The position numbers and the translations under genes are program-made. Of a DNA stretch of 64,000 nucleotides, positions 44,500-53,710 are shown piece by piece. Position 1 is the stretch's first letter. Every line of letters starts with the position of its first letter. This DNA comes from an uncultured Naasia sp. (GTDB lineage: Bacteria > Actinomycetota > Actinomycetes > Actinomycetales > Microbacteriaceae), in the NCBI GenBank assembly GCA_913778905.1, contig CAJYYA010000008.1, positions 62,001 through 126,000 of the forward strand. The letters run 5' to 3'. Under the pieces are notes generated by a model, which worked only from the letters and a program-made list of their open reading frames with translations, had not been told where the DNA came from and did not search any database.

Positions 44500-46182
44500 T
44501 CAGTCGCGCGGCCCCACCAGTTCCTCGGCGCCCGCCCGGAGCTGTGCGAGGGTGGCAGCTCCCCAGTCGGCCCGATCAACCGGGTCTCCGTCGGTGACGC
44601 CTACATCGAGGTAGACCTTGAGCTTCGGTTCCGTCCCGCTGGGGCGGATGATGACGCGGGCGCCGCCTTCCAGCCAGTAGCGCAAGACGTCGGACGCGGG
44701 GATGCCGCCGTCGCGCTCGACCAGCAGGTCGTCGCTCTCGTCGATCCGCAGACCGCCGATCTCGGTGGGCGGCTCGGCGCGCAGGCGCTGCATGGTGGCG
44801 GCGATGTCGGAGAGATCCGCCACGCGGATGGAGATCTGGTCGGATCCGAACCAGCCGTACCGTTCGACCGCCGCGGCCCGGTGCTCGGCGAACGAGACAC
44901 CGTCGCGCCGCAGCTCGAGGAACAGCTGCAGCGCGGCCAGGGCGGCGGAGATGCCGTCTTTGTCACGGATCTTGTCGGGATCGACGAGATAGCCGAGGGC
45001 CTCCTCGAATCCGAAGATCAGGCCGGGCGCACGGGAGATCCACTTGAAGCCGGTGAGCGTCTCGCGGTGCGCCAGTCCGTGAGCGGCGGCCACGGCGGCG
45101 AGGCCGGGGGTCGAGACGATCGAGCACGCCAGAGTGCCGTGCCGTCCGTCCGCCTCGGCCCGCGCTGCCGCGGACGCGGCGAGGAGCAGCCCGATGTCGT
45201 TGCCGCGCAACTGCTCGTACTCGCCCGAGTCGTGTCGCACGGCCAGCGCCAGACGGTCCGCGTCCGGATCGTTGGCGACGATGAGATCGGCTCCAGCAGT
45301 GCGGGCGACCGCGACGGCGAGATCGAGCGCTCCGGGCTCCTCGGGGTTCGGGAACGCCACGGTGGGGAAGGCGGGGTCAGGATGGAGCTGAGCATCGACG
45401 AGCGCGGGTTCGGGGGCGCGGGCGGCTCGCAGGACGCGATCGAACGTCTCCCACCCCACCCCGTGCATCGCGGTGTAGACCCAGCGCAGGTCGCCGTCCG
45501 GCAGAGGGAAGGCCCTGGTCGTGGCGGCGACATAGGCGTCGAGGACCTCGTCGTCGGCGACGTCGTATTCCGAGGACTCGTTCCACGACGCCGGGCCCGA
45601 TGCGACGACGGCCTCGATCGCGGTGAACACCTCGGCGTCGACAGGGGGCACGATCTGCGACCCCGCGTCGGACCCGCCGAGGTAGAGCTTGTAGCCGTTG
45701 TCCGCGGCCGGATTGTGGGAGGCGGTGATCATGACACCCGCGTCGGTCTCGAGATGACGGACGGCGAAGGCGAGCACGGGGGTCGGCAGCGCGCGGGGCA
45801 GCAGGATGGCGTGCACCCCCGCCGAGGCCAGGGCGCCCGCGGCGTCGCGCGCGAAGACCTCGGAGTTCTTCCGTCCGTCGTAACCGATGACGACGCGCGG
45901 ATGCTCCGTGCGCGACAGCAGGACCTTCGCCAGACCGGCCGAGGTCTGAGCGACCACGACCCGGTTCATCCGGGCGGGGCCGGCACCGATCTCGCCGCGC
46001 AGCCCGGCCGTGCCGAACTCGAGGCGGCCGTCGAAGCGGGACGCGAGGTCGGCCGCCGCCTCGGCCTCGCCGTCGGTGACCCGGCCGAGAAGAGCGAGGA
46101 GCTCGGCTCGTGTCTCCGGATCCGGGTCGACGGCGAGCCACTCGGTCGCCGCCGCCATCAGGCGGGCTGCGCGTTCCGGCAT
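44500..46182 (-). CDS. pmmB: Phospho-sugar mutase (PmmB/PGM2 type)
   Basis: 560 residues, the long form of the alpha-D-phosphohexomutase family. The active-site Ser loop is MITASHNPAADNGYK, the metal loop NDPDADRLALAV, the sugar loop GFEEALGYLV and the phosphate loop RPSGTEPKLKVY. Names vary between phosphomannomutase and phosphopentomutase. Its start overlaps the stop of purine nucleoside phosphorylase, which argues for interconverting ribose-1- and ribose-5-phosphate; a role with ManC in GDP-mannose supply is the alternative. Confidence 0.9.
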   Translation of the reverse strand: MPERAARLMAAATEWLAVDPDPETRAELLALLGRVTDGEAEAAADLASRFDGRLEFGTAGLRGEIGAGPARMNRVVVAQTSAGLAKVLLSRTEHPRVVIGYDGRKNSEVFARDAAGALASAGVHAILLPRALPTPVLAFAVRHLETDAGVMITASHNPAADNGYKLYLGGSDAGSQIVPPVDAEVFTAIEAVVASGPASWNESSEYDVADDEVLDAYVAATTRAFPLPDGDLRWVYTAMHGVGWETFDRVLRAARAPEPALVDAQLHPDPAFPTVAFPNPEEPGALDLAVAVARTAGADLIVANDPDADRLALAVRHDSGEYEQLRGNDIGLLLAASAAARAEADGRHGTLACSIVSTPGLAAVAAAHGLAHRETLTGFKWISRAPGLIFGFEEALGYLVDPDKIRDKDGISAALAALQLFLELRRDGVSFAEHRAAAVERYGWFGSDQISIRVADLSDIAATMQRLRAEPPTEIGGLRIDESDDLLVERDGGIPASDVLRYWLEGGARVIIRPSGTEPKLKVYLDVGVTDGDPVDRADWGAATLAQLRAGAEELVGPRD

Positions 46183-47015
46183 CAGATGCGACCGACGATC
46201 TCGGCGAGCAGCTTCGCCAGCTTGCCCTCGGCGGACTTGCCGGCGGCGATGACCTCGGCATGGCTCAGCGGCTCGTCGGAGATCCCGGCCGCGAGATTGG
46301 TGATGAGCGACATGCCGAGCACCTCCATGCCCGCCTCGCGAGCCGCGATGGCTTCGAGACCGGTGGACATGCCCACGATGTGGCCGCCGATGATCTCCGC
46401 GTAACGTACTTCTGCGGGGGTCTCGTAGTGGGGCCCGCGGAATTGCACGTAGACGCCCTCTTCGAACTCGGGGTCGACCTCACGGGCGAGGCCGCGCAGT
46501 CGGGGCGAGTAGAGATCGGTCAGGTCGACGAAGGTCGCGCCCTCGAGGGGGGATGCGGCGGTCAGGTTGATGTGGTCCGTGATCAGCGCCGGGGTGCCGG
46601 GCCTCCAATGACGCTTGATGCCGCCCGCGCCGTTGGTGAGGATCATGACGGTCGCGCCGGCGGCGGCAGCGGTGCGCACGCTGTGCACGACGCGGCGCAC
46701 GCCGCGGTCCTCGTAGAAATGGGTGCGGGCGCCGATGACGAGCGCGTGCCTGCCGTTGGCGAGACGGATGGAGCGGAGGGTACCCGAGTGGCCGGGCACA
46801 CCCGAGGCGCTGAAACCCTCGATCTCGGAGGCGGGCACCTCGGCGACGGTCTCACCGAGCAGGTCCGCCGCCCGGCCCCAGCCGCTGCCGAGGGTCAGCG
46901 CGATGTCATGCCGCTCGATGCCGGTCTTCTCGGCCAGCTGCGTCGCTGCCTGCTTCGCCACCTCGTGGGGCGAGACCTGGGGATCGTCGAGGGGAGACTG
47001 CGTGTTGTCGCTCAT
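46182..47015 (-). CDS. punA: Purine nucleoside phosphorylase
   Basis: 277 residues, the trimeric PNP/MTAP family. Conserved parts: LTLGSGWGRAADLLGE, GHSGTLRSIRLANGRHALVIGARTHFYED, ILTNGAGGIKRHWRPG, LITDHINLT, GPHYETPAEVRYAEIIGG and MSTGLEAIAAREAGMEVLGMSLITN. It releases hypoxanthine or guanine with ribose-1-phosphate. First gene of a two-gene unit with the mutase. Confidence 0.95.
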   Translation of the reverse strand: MSDNTQSPLDDPQVSPHEVAKQAATQLAEKTGIERHDIALTLGSGWGRAADLLGETVAEVPASEIEGFSASGVPGHSGTLRSIRLANGRHALVIGARTHFYEDRGVRRVVHSVRTAAAAGATVMILTNGAGGIKRHWRPGTPALITDHINLTAASPLEGATFVDLTDLYSPRLRGLAREVDPEFEEGVYVQFRGPHYETPAEVRYAEIIGGHIVGMSTGLEAIAAREAGMEVLGMSLITNLAAGISDEPLSHAEVIAAGKSAEGKLAKLLAEIVGRI

Positions 47016-47021
47016 CCGGCC

Positions 47022-47027
47022 AGCCTA
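47022..47027 (-). promoter_or_regulatory. -10 of leaderless punA transcript
   Basis: TAGGCT on the minus strand ends 6 nt before the ATG at 47015. Confidence 0.6.
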
Positions 47028-47153
47028 GAACCGACGCACCCGCCGTGCGTGTGTCCGATTCGATGCTCCCGGGGCCCGATCCCCGCATTAACAGTCGGGA
47101 ACGATCTCCCGCCATGGGCATGGGTGTGTGATCCGGATGGAAGAATGTATGGA

Positions 47154-48590
47154 ATGGCCTATGTCTTTGAGCGCTCGCAGCGCATCGGTGTCCTCGGCGG
47201 CGGCCCCGGAGGGTATGAGGCGGCTCTCGCCGGAGCCCAGCTCGGTGCCGAGGTCGTCCTCATCGAACGCACCGGGATCGGCGGATCCGCCGTCCTGACC
47301 GACGTCGTCCCCTCCAAGACCCTCATCGCGACCGCGGAGGCCTCGACTGCCATCGCCGAGTCGAGCGACCTGGGCGTCCAGTTCTTCTCGCGCTCCGAGT
47401 CCGGCCGCGCGGTGCGCCCCGAGCTCGCGGTCAACCTCGCCGCGGTCAACAAGAGGCTGAAGAACCTCGCGCGTCAGCAGTCCGACGACATGCGCGCCGC
47501 CCTCAAGAAGGCGGGCGTCAAGGTCGTCACGGGCGACGGCCGTCTCGAGGGCGGCAACAAGCTCGTCGCCTCGACCGCCGAGGGCGGGACGGGGTGCGAC
47601 TTCGACGAGTTCGAGGTCGACACGGTCGTCGTCGCGGTCGGCGCCCGCCCGCGCGTCCTCCCCAGCGCCGTACCGGACGGCGAGCGGATCATGACGTGGA
47701 CGCAGCTCTACAAGCTCAAGGCCGTTCCCGAGCACCTCATCGTGGTCGGATCCGGCGTCACCGGTGCGGAGTTCGCGTCGGCCTACTCCGCGCTCGGCGC
47801 GAAGGTCACCCTCATCTCGAGCCGCGACCAGGTGCTCCCCGGTGAGGACGCCGACGCGGCAGCCGTCATCGAGGAGGTCTTCACCCGCGGCGGCATGACC
47901 GTTCTCTCGAAGTCACGCGCCGACAAGGTCGAGGTCGTGGGGGACGGTGTCGTCGCGACCCTCTCCGACGGGCGCACGGTCGAGGGCAGCCACTGCCTCA
48001 TGGCGGTCGGCAGCATCCCGAACACCGCCGGCATCGGGCTCGAAGAGGCCGGCGTGCAGATGACCGACTCGGGTCACATCCGGGTCAACCGCGTCGCGCG
48101 CACCTCGGTTCCGTCGATCTACGCGGCCGGCGACTGCACCACGTTTCTCCCACTGGCCTCGGTCGCGTCGATGCAGGGCCGCACGGCCGTGTTCCACGCG
48201 ATGGGTGACGCGGTGACGCCGACGGAGCTGCGCAACGTCGCGAGCAACGTGTTCACGCAGCCGGAGATCGCCACGGTCGGCTGGTCGCAGAAGCAGATCG
48301 AAGAGGGTGTCGCGCAGGGCGAGATCTACAAGCTGCCGCTCGCGAGCAACCCCCGCGCCAAGATGCAGGGCATCCACGACGGCTTCGTGAAGCTGTTCGC
48401 CCGCACCGGATCCGGCACCGTCATCGGTGGCGTCATCGTCGCCCCGCGTGCCTCCGAGCTCATCCTCCCGATCGCGATGGCCGTCGAGCACCGCCTCACG
48501 GTCGATCAGGTCTCACGCGCGTTCAGCGTCTACCCGAGCCTCTCCGGCTCCATCACCGACGCCGCCCGAGCCCTCCACATCGTCGACTGA
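47154..48590 (+). CDS. lpdA: LpdA-like NAD(P)H:quinone reductase (flavoprotein without redox cysteines)
   Basis: 478 residues with dihydrolipoamide-dehydrogenase architecture: FAD motif IGVLGGGPGGYEAALAGAQL, NAD motif VVGSGVTGAEFASAYSALG, IYAAGDCT and the dimerisation domain. The position of the active disulfide reads GIGGSAVLTDVVPSK, with neither Cys, so it cannot reduce lipoamide. Mycobacterial LpdA (Rv3303c) shares this lack and is a quinone reductase. ATG 47154 preferred; ATG 47145 adds three residues. The stop runs into a family A palindrome. Confidence 0.9.
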   Translation: MAYVFERSQRIGVLGGGPGGYEAALAGAQLGAEVVLIERTGIGGSAVLTDVVPSKTLIATAEASTAIAESSDLGVQFFSRSESGRAVRPELAVNLAAVNKRLKNLARQQSDDMRAALKKAGVKVVTGDGRLEGGNKLVASTAEGGTGCDFDEFEVDTVVVAVGARPRVLPSAVPDGERIMTWTQLYKLKAVPEHLIVVGSGVTGAEFASAYSALGAKVTLISSRDQVLPGEDADAAAVIEEVFTRGGMTVLSKSRADKVEVVGDGVVATLSDGRTVEGSHCLMAVGSIPNTAGIGLEEAGVQMTDSGHIRVNRVARTSVPSIYAAGDCTTFLPLASVASMQGRTAVFHAMGDAVTPTELRNVASNVFTQPEIATVGWSQKQIEEGVAQGEIYKLPLASNPRAKMQGIHDGFVKLFARTGSGTVIGGVIVAPRASELILPIAMAVEHRLTVDQVSRAFSVYPSLSGSITDAARALHIVD

Positions 48591-48592
48591 CC

Positions 48593-48680
48593 CATCCCCC
48601 GCGACTGCGGAGTGTCGCCGCGATTGCGGGGGTGACACTCCGTGCAGTCGGCGCGACACTCCGCAGTCGCGGGGGCGGTC
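48593..48680. repeat. Family A palindromic repeat (copy 2), left of DUF559-like gene
   Basis: Perfect 22-bp outer arms at 48596-48617 and 48654-48675; the left arm reads CCCCC then GCGACTGCGGAGTGTCG. The inner part carries a further reverse word, ACACTCCGTGCAGTCGGCGC, so several alternative hairpins compete. It starts 3 nt past the lpdA stop. Confidence 0.85.
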
Positions 48681-48770
48681 GTGTCCTGCACCGAGAGGCG
48701 GATCCGCCCGGTTCTCCACGGATGCCGTGGACGGCGCGGCGGCCGGGTGACGGTAGGTCACCGTGGGCGG

Positions 48771-49652
48771 ATGATCTCCGCTCACCCGTACGAACCCGCG
48801 ACTTCGATGGATCGACCGCCGCGCGTAGCGCGCGACCTCTCGGATGCTCGCCCCGCCTTCGGCCCTCTCGCGACCCCGGACGAGCAGCACCTGAGCCTGA
48901 TGCGCGCCACCGTGCGCCGACAGCCTCAGCCCGTCGTCTTCTCCCATCTGTCCGCAGCGGCCGTGTGGGGGCTCGAGCATGCGGCGAGGTATCCGGACCG
49001 TCCTCACGCGATCGAGGCGTTCGAGGGCGGTGGCAGATCCAATCGAGGACTTCGTCGTCACGCGGTGACGATCCAGCCCGTCCCGACGCAACGCGGTGAC
49101 TTCTGGGTCACCGATCTCCCGCGTACGGTGGTCGACGTTCTCCGGACCGAGCATCCCGCGGACGCTCTGAGCGCGCTCGACTCCGCTCTCAGAGGGGCGT
49201 CGGACCGCGATCCGATGAGCCCCGATGTCGCACAGACGATAGTCCGCTCCATCTCCGGCGGACGCGGCGTGCGTCAGGCACGCGAACTCTTGAGCCTCGG
49301 GGACGCCCGATGCGAGTCCGTCGGGGAATCGATCAGCCGCTGGGCGATCCACGAGGCGGGCCTCCCGGCTCCGCTGCTGCAACAGGAGTTCCGAGATGGG
49401 CAGGGTGTGATGCGGGTCGATTTCTGGTGGCCCGAGTTCAATCTGATCGGGGAGTTCGACGGCGAGGCGAAGTACCTGAGATCGACCGACGCCACAGACT
49501 CGGTGGACTCGGCCGTCGGTTCTGTGGTCGCGGAGAAGTGGCGTGAAGATCGACTTCGCGCGCTCGGCCCAGGGGTCACCCGATGGGGTTGGCGCACGGC
49601 CCGCACCCCAGGCGCGTTGGCCGCCCACCTCCGCCGCGCAGGCCTCGCCTGA
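48771..49652 (+). CDS. DUF559-like nuclease-fold protein (intact)
   Basis: 293 residues. Residues 40-110 (VVFSHLSAAAVWGLEHA and RHAVTIQPVP) resemble the middle of actinobacterial DUF559/AbiEi-type proteins. The C-terminal part, VMRVDFWWPEFNLIGEFDGE, has the D...E-x-D-x-K/Y spacing of a PD-(D/E)xK-like nuclease, followed by EKWREDRLRALGPGVTRWGW. It lacks a clear AbiEi-type N-terminal winged helix. No restriction partner, toxin or antitoxin is adjacent. ATG 48771 chosen; ATG 48807 is possible. Both flanks carry family A palindromes. Confidence 0.7.
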   Translation: MISAHPYEPATSMDRPPRVARDLSDARPAFGPLATPDEQHLSLMRATVRRQPQPVVFSHLSAAAVWGLEHAARYPDRPHAIEAFEGGGRSNRGLRRHAVTIQPVPTQRGDFWVTDLPRTVVDVLRTEHPADALSALDSALRGASDRDPMSPDVAQTIVRSISGGRGVRQARELLSLGDARCESVGESISRWAIHEAGLPAPLLQQEFRDGQGVMRVDFWWPEFNLIGEFDGEAKYLRSTDATDSVDSAVGSVVAEKWREDRLRALGPGVTRWGWRTARTPGALAAHLRRAGLA

Positions 49653-49738
49653 CGTCCCCCGCGACTGCTGAGTGTCGCGCCGACTGCGCGGCGTGTCGAC
49701 CAAGCAGTCGCGGCGACACTCAGCAGTCGCGGGGGAGG
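49653..49738. repeat. Family A palindromic repeat (copy 3), right of DUF559-like gene
   Basis: Perfect 23-bp arms at 49656-49678 and 49713-49735; the left arm reads CCCCC then GCGACTGCTGAGTGTCGC. A second pair of words, CGACTGCGCGG and AGCAGTCGCGG, lies inside. It fits exactly between two convergent stops, 1 nt from each. Confidence 0.88.
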
Positions 49739-49739
49739 G

Positions 49740-51530
49740 TCAGTCGGTGATGTCGAGGAGGACCGTGCCGGCGGAGACCGTCTGGCCGACCGCGGCGCCG
49801 ACGTTCGTCACGCGGCCGTCGCGGTGGGCGGTCAGGGGCTGCTCCATCTTCATGGCCTCGAGGACGGCCACCAGGTCGCCCTTGACCACCGTGTCGCCCT
49901 CGGCGACCGCAAGCTTGACGACGGTCGCCTGCATGGGCGCCTTCACCGAGTCGCCGGTGGCTGTGGAGACCGCGGCACCGCCGCCGCGACGCTTGGGCGC
50001 AGTCGGTCGGGTCGGAGCCGCGGAACCGCCGCCGAAGATGCGGCCGGGCAGAGAGACCTGAAGACGCTTGCCGCCCACCTCGACCACCACATCCTGACGC
50101 GGCGGCTCCGAGGGGGTGTCCTCATCCGCCACCAGGGATCCGCTCCACGGCTCGATGGTGCTCTCGAACTCGGTTTCGATCCAACGCGTGTGCACCGTGA
50201 AGGCCGAGTCGTCGGCCGGGGCGAAGGCCTCGTCGCGCACGACCGCGCGGTGGAAGGGCAGCACCGTCGGCAGGCCTGCGACCTCGAACTCGTCGAGAGC
50301 ACGGCGGGCGCGCTCGAGCGCATCCTGACGGTCGGATCCCGTGACGATCAGCTTCGCGAGCAGCGAATCGAACGCGCCGGAGACGACGTCGCCCGCACGC
50401 ACACCCGAGTCGACGCGCACGCCGGGCCCGCCAGGAGCGGAGAAGACGTGCACGGGACCGGGGGAGGGGAAGAAGTTACGGCCCGGGTCCTCGCCGTTGA
50501 TGCGGAACTCGAACGAGTGCCCGCGGGGAGTGGGGTCGTCGTAGTCGATGAGCCCGCCGCCGGCGATGCGGAACTGCTCGCGGACGAGGTCGATTCCGGA
50601 GATCTCCTCGGTGACGGGGTGCTCGACCTGGAGACGCGTGTTGACCTCGAGGAACGAGATGGTGCCGTCGCGGGCGACGAGGAATTCGCAGGTCCCGGCG
50701 CCGATGTAGCCGACCTCGCGCAGGATGGCCTTCGACGCGGCGACGAGCGACGCGTTCTGTTCGTCGGTGAGGAAGGGCGCGGGCGCCTCTTCGACCAGCT
50801 TCTGGTGACGGCGCTGCAGCGAGCAGTCGCGTGTCGAGACCACGACGACGTTGCCCTCGGAGTCGGCGAGGCACTGGGTCTCGACGTGGCGCGGCTTGTC
50901 GAGGTACTTCTCCACGAAGCACTCGCCGCGTCCGAAGGCCGCGACCGCCTCTCGGGTGGCCGATTCGAAGAGCTCGGGGACCTCCTCGCGGGTGCGGGCG
51001 ACCTTGAGGCCGCGACCGCCGCCGCCGAAGGCCGCCTTGATGGCTACCGGCAGACCGTGGATGTCGACGAAGTCGAGCACCTCCTCGGCACCTGAGACGG
51101 GCTCGAGGGTGCCGGGAGCCAGCGGGGCGCCGACGCGCTCGGCTACGTGGCGAGCGGTGACCTTGTCGCCCAGCTGTTCGATCGCGACGGGCGGGGGACC
51201 GATCCAGATGAGACCGGCGTCGATCACGGCTCGGGCGAAGTCGGCGTTCTCGGCGAGGAAGCCGTAGCCGGGGTGGACGGAATCGGCGCCCGAGCGACGG
51301 GCGACCGAGAGGATCTTCTCGATGGAGAGGTACGTCTCGGCGCTCGTCGCACCGTCGAGCGCGTACGCCTCGTCGGCGAGCGTCGAGTGGAGGGCGTCGC
51401 GATCCTGGTCGGCGTAGACGGCGACGGATCCGATGCCGGCGTCACGAGCCGCTCGAATGACGCGAACGGCGATCTCGCCGCGATTCGCGATCAGGACTTT
51501 GGTCAGCGGGCGCGCGGCAGTGCTGGGCAT
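49740..51530 (-). CDS. accA3: Acyl-CoA carboxylase alpha subunit (biotin carboxylase and biotin carrier)
   Basis: 596 residues. The biotin carboxylase domain (about 10-455) shows [22 protein letters not shown] loop [13 protein letters not shown] and [17 protein letters not shown] linker follows, then the biotinyl domain with the acceptor Lys in [10 protein letters not shown]. It carboxylates biotin for the beta subunit encoded near 60 kb, giving malonyl- or propionyl-CoA carboxylase activity. ATG 51530 is chosen because a leaderless box precedes it. Confidence 0.95.
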   Translation of the reverse strand: MPSTAARPLTKVLIANRGEIAVRVIRAARDAGIGSVAVYADQDRDALHSTLADEAYALDGATSAETYLSIEKILSVARRSGADSVHPGYGFLAENADFARAVIDAGLIWIGPPPVAIEQLGDKVTARHVAERVGAPLAPGTLEPVSGAEEVLDFVDIHGLPVAIKAAFGGGGRGLKVARTREEVPELFESATREAVAAFGRGECFVEKYLDKPRHVETQCLADSEGNVVVVSTRDCSLQRRHQKLVEEAPAPFLTDEQNASLVAASKAILREVGYIGAGTCEFLVARDGTISFLEVNTRLQVEHPVTEEISGIDLVREQFRIAGGGLIDYDDPTPRGHSFEFRINGEDPGRNFFPSPGPVHVFSAPGGPGVRVDSGVRAGDVVSGAFDSLLAKLIVTGSDRQDALERARRALDEFEVAGLPTVLPFHRAVVRDEAFAPADDSAFTVHTRWIETEFESTIEPWSGSLVADEDTPSEPPRQDVVVEVGGKRLQVSLPGRIFGGGSAAPTRPTAPKRRGGGAAVSTATGDSVKAPMQATVVKLAVAEGDTVVKGDLVAVLEAMKMEQPLTAHRDGRVTNVGAAVGQTVSAGTVLLDITD

Positions 51531-51537
51531 GCGCTCT

Positions 51538-51543
51538 AGCCTA
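51538..51543 (-). promoter_or_regulatory. -10 of leaderless accA3 transcript
   Basis: TAGGCT on the minus strand ends 7 nt before the ATG at 51530. Confidence 0.6.
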
Positions 51544-51634
51544 CGGACCCTCACGGGTGCGCCGTTGGTCACTCGCGACAAAGGTTCACCGACTGAGACG
51601 GCGGATGGGCACAATCCGCCCGGGGAGACGCGGG

Positions 51635-52282
51635 TCAGCGGTTCCAGAGGTCGGCGAAGTCGAGACCGAGTCGACGCACCAGGGAGCGGAGGGTCGGCAG
51701 GGACAGGCCCACGACGGTCGACGGGTCCCCTTCTATCCTCGTGATGAAGGGGGCTCCGAGGCCGTCGATCGTGAAAGCGCCGGCCACGAACAGCGGCTCC
51801 TCGGTCGCGACGTATCGATCGATCTCGGAGTCGGTGATGTCATCCGCGAATGTCACAGACGCCTCGGCGAGCGCGCCCACACCGCGGCCGCGCTCGGGGG
51901 AGTCGCGGCGCAGATCGACGAGCCAGTGGCCGGAGTGGAGGACGCCGGTGCGGCCACGTTGCGCGCGCCAGCGCTCGGTCGCGCGTTCCGCCGTGTGCGG
52001 CTTGCCGTAGACGATCCCGTCGAGCTCGAAGGCGGAGTCGCCGCCGAGGACCAGCCCGTCGAACTCCGAGACGCCGGGCCCGGCCACCGCCTCCGCCTTG
52101 GCGCGGGCGAGGAGCGCGACCGTGTCCGCCGCGTCGAGGGAATGGCCCACGCGCGACTCCTCGACGAGGACGGCCGCCGGCTCGTCGACCTCGGACGGGA
52201 CGACCACGGGCTCGATCCCGGATGATCTCAACAGCATGAGCCGTGCGGGCGAGGTCGACGCGAGATAAAGCGAAACGGTCAC
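51635..52282 (-). CDS. maf: Maf-family nucleotide pyrophosphatase
   Basis: 215 residues. Opening [19 protein letters not shown] and the S-x-S-P-R-R-like element, [22 protein letters not shown] (catalytic Asp) and [15 protein letters not shown] at the end are family hallmarks. Maf proteins hydrolyse non-canonical or modified NTPs. GTG 52282 preferred because a CAGGCT box precedes it; the frame stays open 42 nt further. In mycobacteria maf also sits between acc genes. Confidence 0.9.
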   Translation of the reverse strand: MTVSLYLASTSPARLMLLRSSGIEPVVVPSEVDEPAAVLVEESRVGHSLDAADTVALLARAKAEAVAGPGVSEFDGLVLGGDSAFELDGIVYGKPHTAERATERWRAQRGRTGVLHSGHWLVDLRRDSPERGRGVGALAEASVTFADDITDSEIDRYVATEEPLFVAGAFTIDGLGAPFITRIEGDPSTVVGLSLPTLRSLVRRLGLDFADLWNR

Positions 52283-52288
52283 CCGGCA

Positions 52289-52294
52289 AGCCTG
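52289..52294 (-). promoter_or_regulatory. -10 of leaderless maf transcript
   Basis: CAGGCT on the minus strand ends 6 nt before the GTG at 52282. Confidence 0.4.
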
Positions 52295-52322
52295 CCAGAG
52301 CGATCGCCGGGCTTGTCGTGTC

Positions 52323-53576
52323 ATGCTCGCTGACGTGTCTGACGTCGATGCTCCCCAGCCCGAACTCGATCTCGAGGTCGGCCGCGTCGCTCACGGTGGC
52401 GCCTTCGTGGCCCGCCATGAAGGCCGTGTGGTGTTCGTGCCCGACGCGATCCCGGGCGAGCGGGTGCGCGCACGAATCGTCGACGACGGCCGGGAGAGCT
52501 TCTGGAGAGCCGAGACGCTCGAGGTGCTCACCCCCTCGGTCGACCGGCAGCCGCACATCTGGCCCGAGGCCGACATCTCGCGAGCGCCCGAGAACCGGGT
52601 GGGCGGCGCCGACTTCGGGCACATCGAGCCGCAGCGGCAACGAGCACTGAAGTCCGAGGTGCTCACCGACAGCATCCGTCGTTTCGGTCGGGTCGACCTC
52701 GGCACGGAGTCGGTGGCCGTGGAGAAGCTGCCCGGCGCCGCCGATGGCACCGGGTGGCGTACCCGCGTGCGACTCCACGCCGACGAGGCGGGCCGTATCG
52801 GGGCCTACGCCGCGCGCTCCCACACCGTCGTTCCCACCGCGGCGCTCCCCCTCGCCGTACCCGCGCTGAGCGAGGCCGCCCCACTGGGTGAGGTCCGCCC
52901 CGGTTCGGAGGGCGTCGACCTCATCGCCACCTCGACGGGCGATCTGCGCGTGGTCGAGGTCGCGGCCGAGCCCGGCGAGCCGGTCGTCGAGCGGGTGGGG
53001 CGCCGGGAGTTCCGGCTGGCCGAGCGCGGTTTCTGGCAGGTCCACACCGAGGCCGCGACCACCCTGAGCGCGGCCGTCGCCGACGCCGTCGATCCCGATC
53101 GCTTCGATGCGGATGCGGCCAACCTCGACCTCTACGGTGGGGTGGGTCTGCTCGCGGCGGCGCTGGGAGACAGGTTCGGCGGACTCCGCATCACCTCGGT
53201 CGAAGCCGACAAGGGCGCGACCGCCTTCGCGAAGGAGAACCTCTCCGAGTGGCGAGGTGCCGACGCCGTCACCGCCCGGGTCGATCGGTACCTCGCCGGC
53301 CTCGAGCGCAGCAGCCGCTCAGCTCTCGCGCGCATCGCGCGCGGCACCGTGGTGCTCGATCCTCCCCGTTCCGGCGCGGGGAAGCAGGTCATGCGGACCC
53401 TCGGGCGCCTGCGGCCCGCGCAGCTCGTCTACGTGGCCTGCGATCCCGTCGCGCTCGGGCGGGACATCGGTCTGGCCGGAGAAGCCGGGTACCGGCTCAC
53501 GGGCGTTCGCGGGTTCGACCTCTTCCCGAACACGCATCACGTCGAGGCGGTCGCCACTCTCGTCCGCGAGGACTGA
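52323..53576 (+). CDS. Class I SAM-dependent RNA methyltransferase (TrmA/RumA family) with TRAM domain
   Basis: 417 residues. N-terminal TRAM/OB domain (about 12-65: LDLEVGRVAHGGAFVARHEG), then the methyltransferase domain with NLDLYGGVGLLAAALGDRFG (SAM loop), VVLDPPRSGAGKQVM and the catalytic Cys in YVACDPVALGRDI. Relatives methylate uridine C5 in tRNA or 23S rRNA. The Fe-S Cys cluster of RlmD is not evident after the TRAM domain. Divergent from maf, 40 nt apart. Confidence 0.9.
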   Translation: MLADVSDVDAPQPELDLEVGRVAHGGAFVARHEGRVVFVPDAIPGERVRARIVDDGRESFWRAETLEVLTPSVDRQPHIWPEADISRAPENRVGGADFGHIEPQRQRALKSEVLTDSIRRFGRVDLGTESVAVEKLPGAADGTGWRTRVRLHADEAGRIGAYAARSHTVVPTAALPLAVPALSEAAPLGEVRPGSEGVDLIATSTGDLRVVEVAAEPGEPVVERVGRREFRLAERGFWQVHTEAATTLSAAVADAVDPDRFDADAANLDLYGGVGLLAAALGDRFGGLRITSVEADKGATAFAKENLSEWRGADAVTARVDRYLAGLERSSRSALARIARGTVVLDPPRSGAGKQVMRTLGRLRPAQLVYVACDPVALGRDIGLAGEAGYRLTGVRGFDLFPNTHHVEAVATLVRED

Positions 53577-53710
53577 GCCCTCCACGCCGATCCCGCTCCT
53601 GCATCGTGCGAGGCCGTCAACCGCGAAATGGGGGGCTTCCGGCTCGGGGGTGTCGCCTACGATGGGGTCCTGAGAGACCCGGGGGATGGGTCCTGGAAAG
53701 CGAGTCTTCT

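Noticed and set aside
48771-49652. Toxin-antitoxin pair (AbiEi/AbiEii)
   Set aside because: No nucleotidyltransferase toxin gene is adjacent, and the AbiEi-type N-terminal domain is not clear in this copy.
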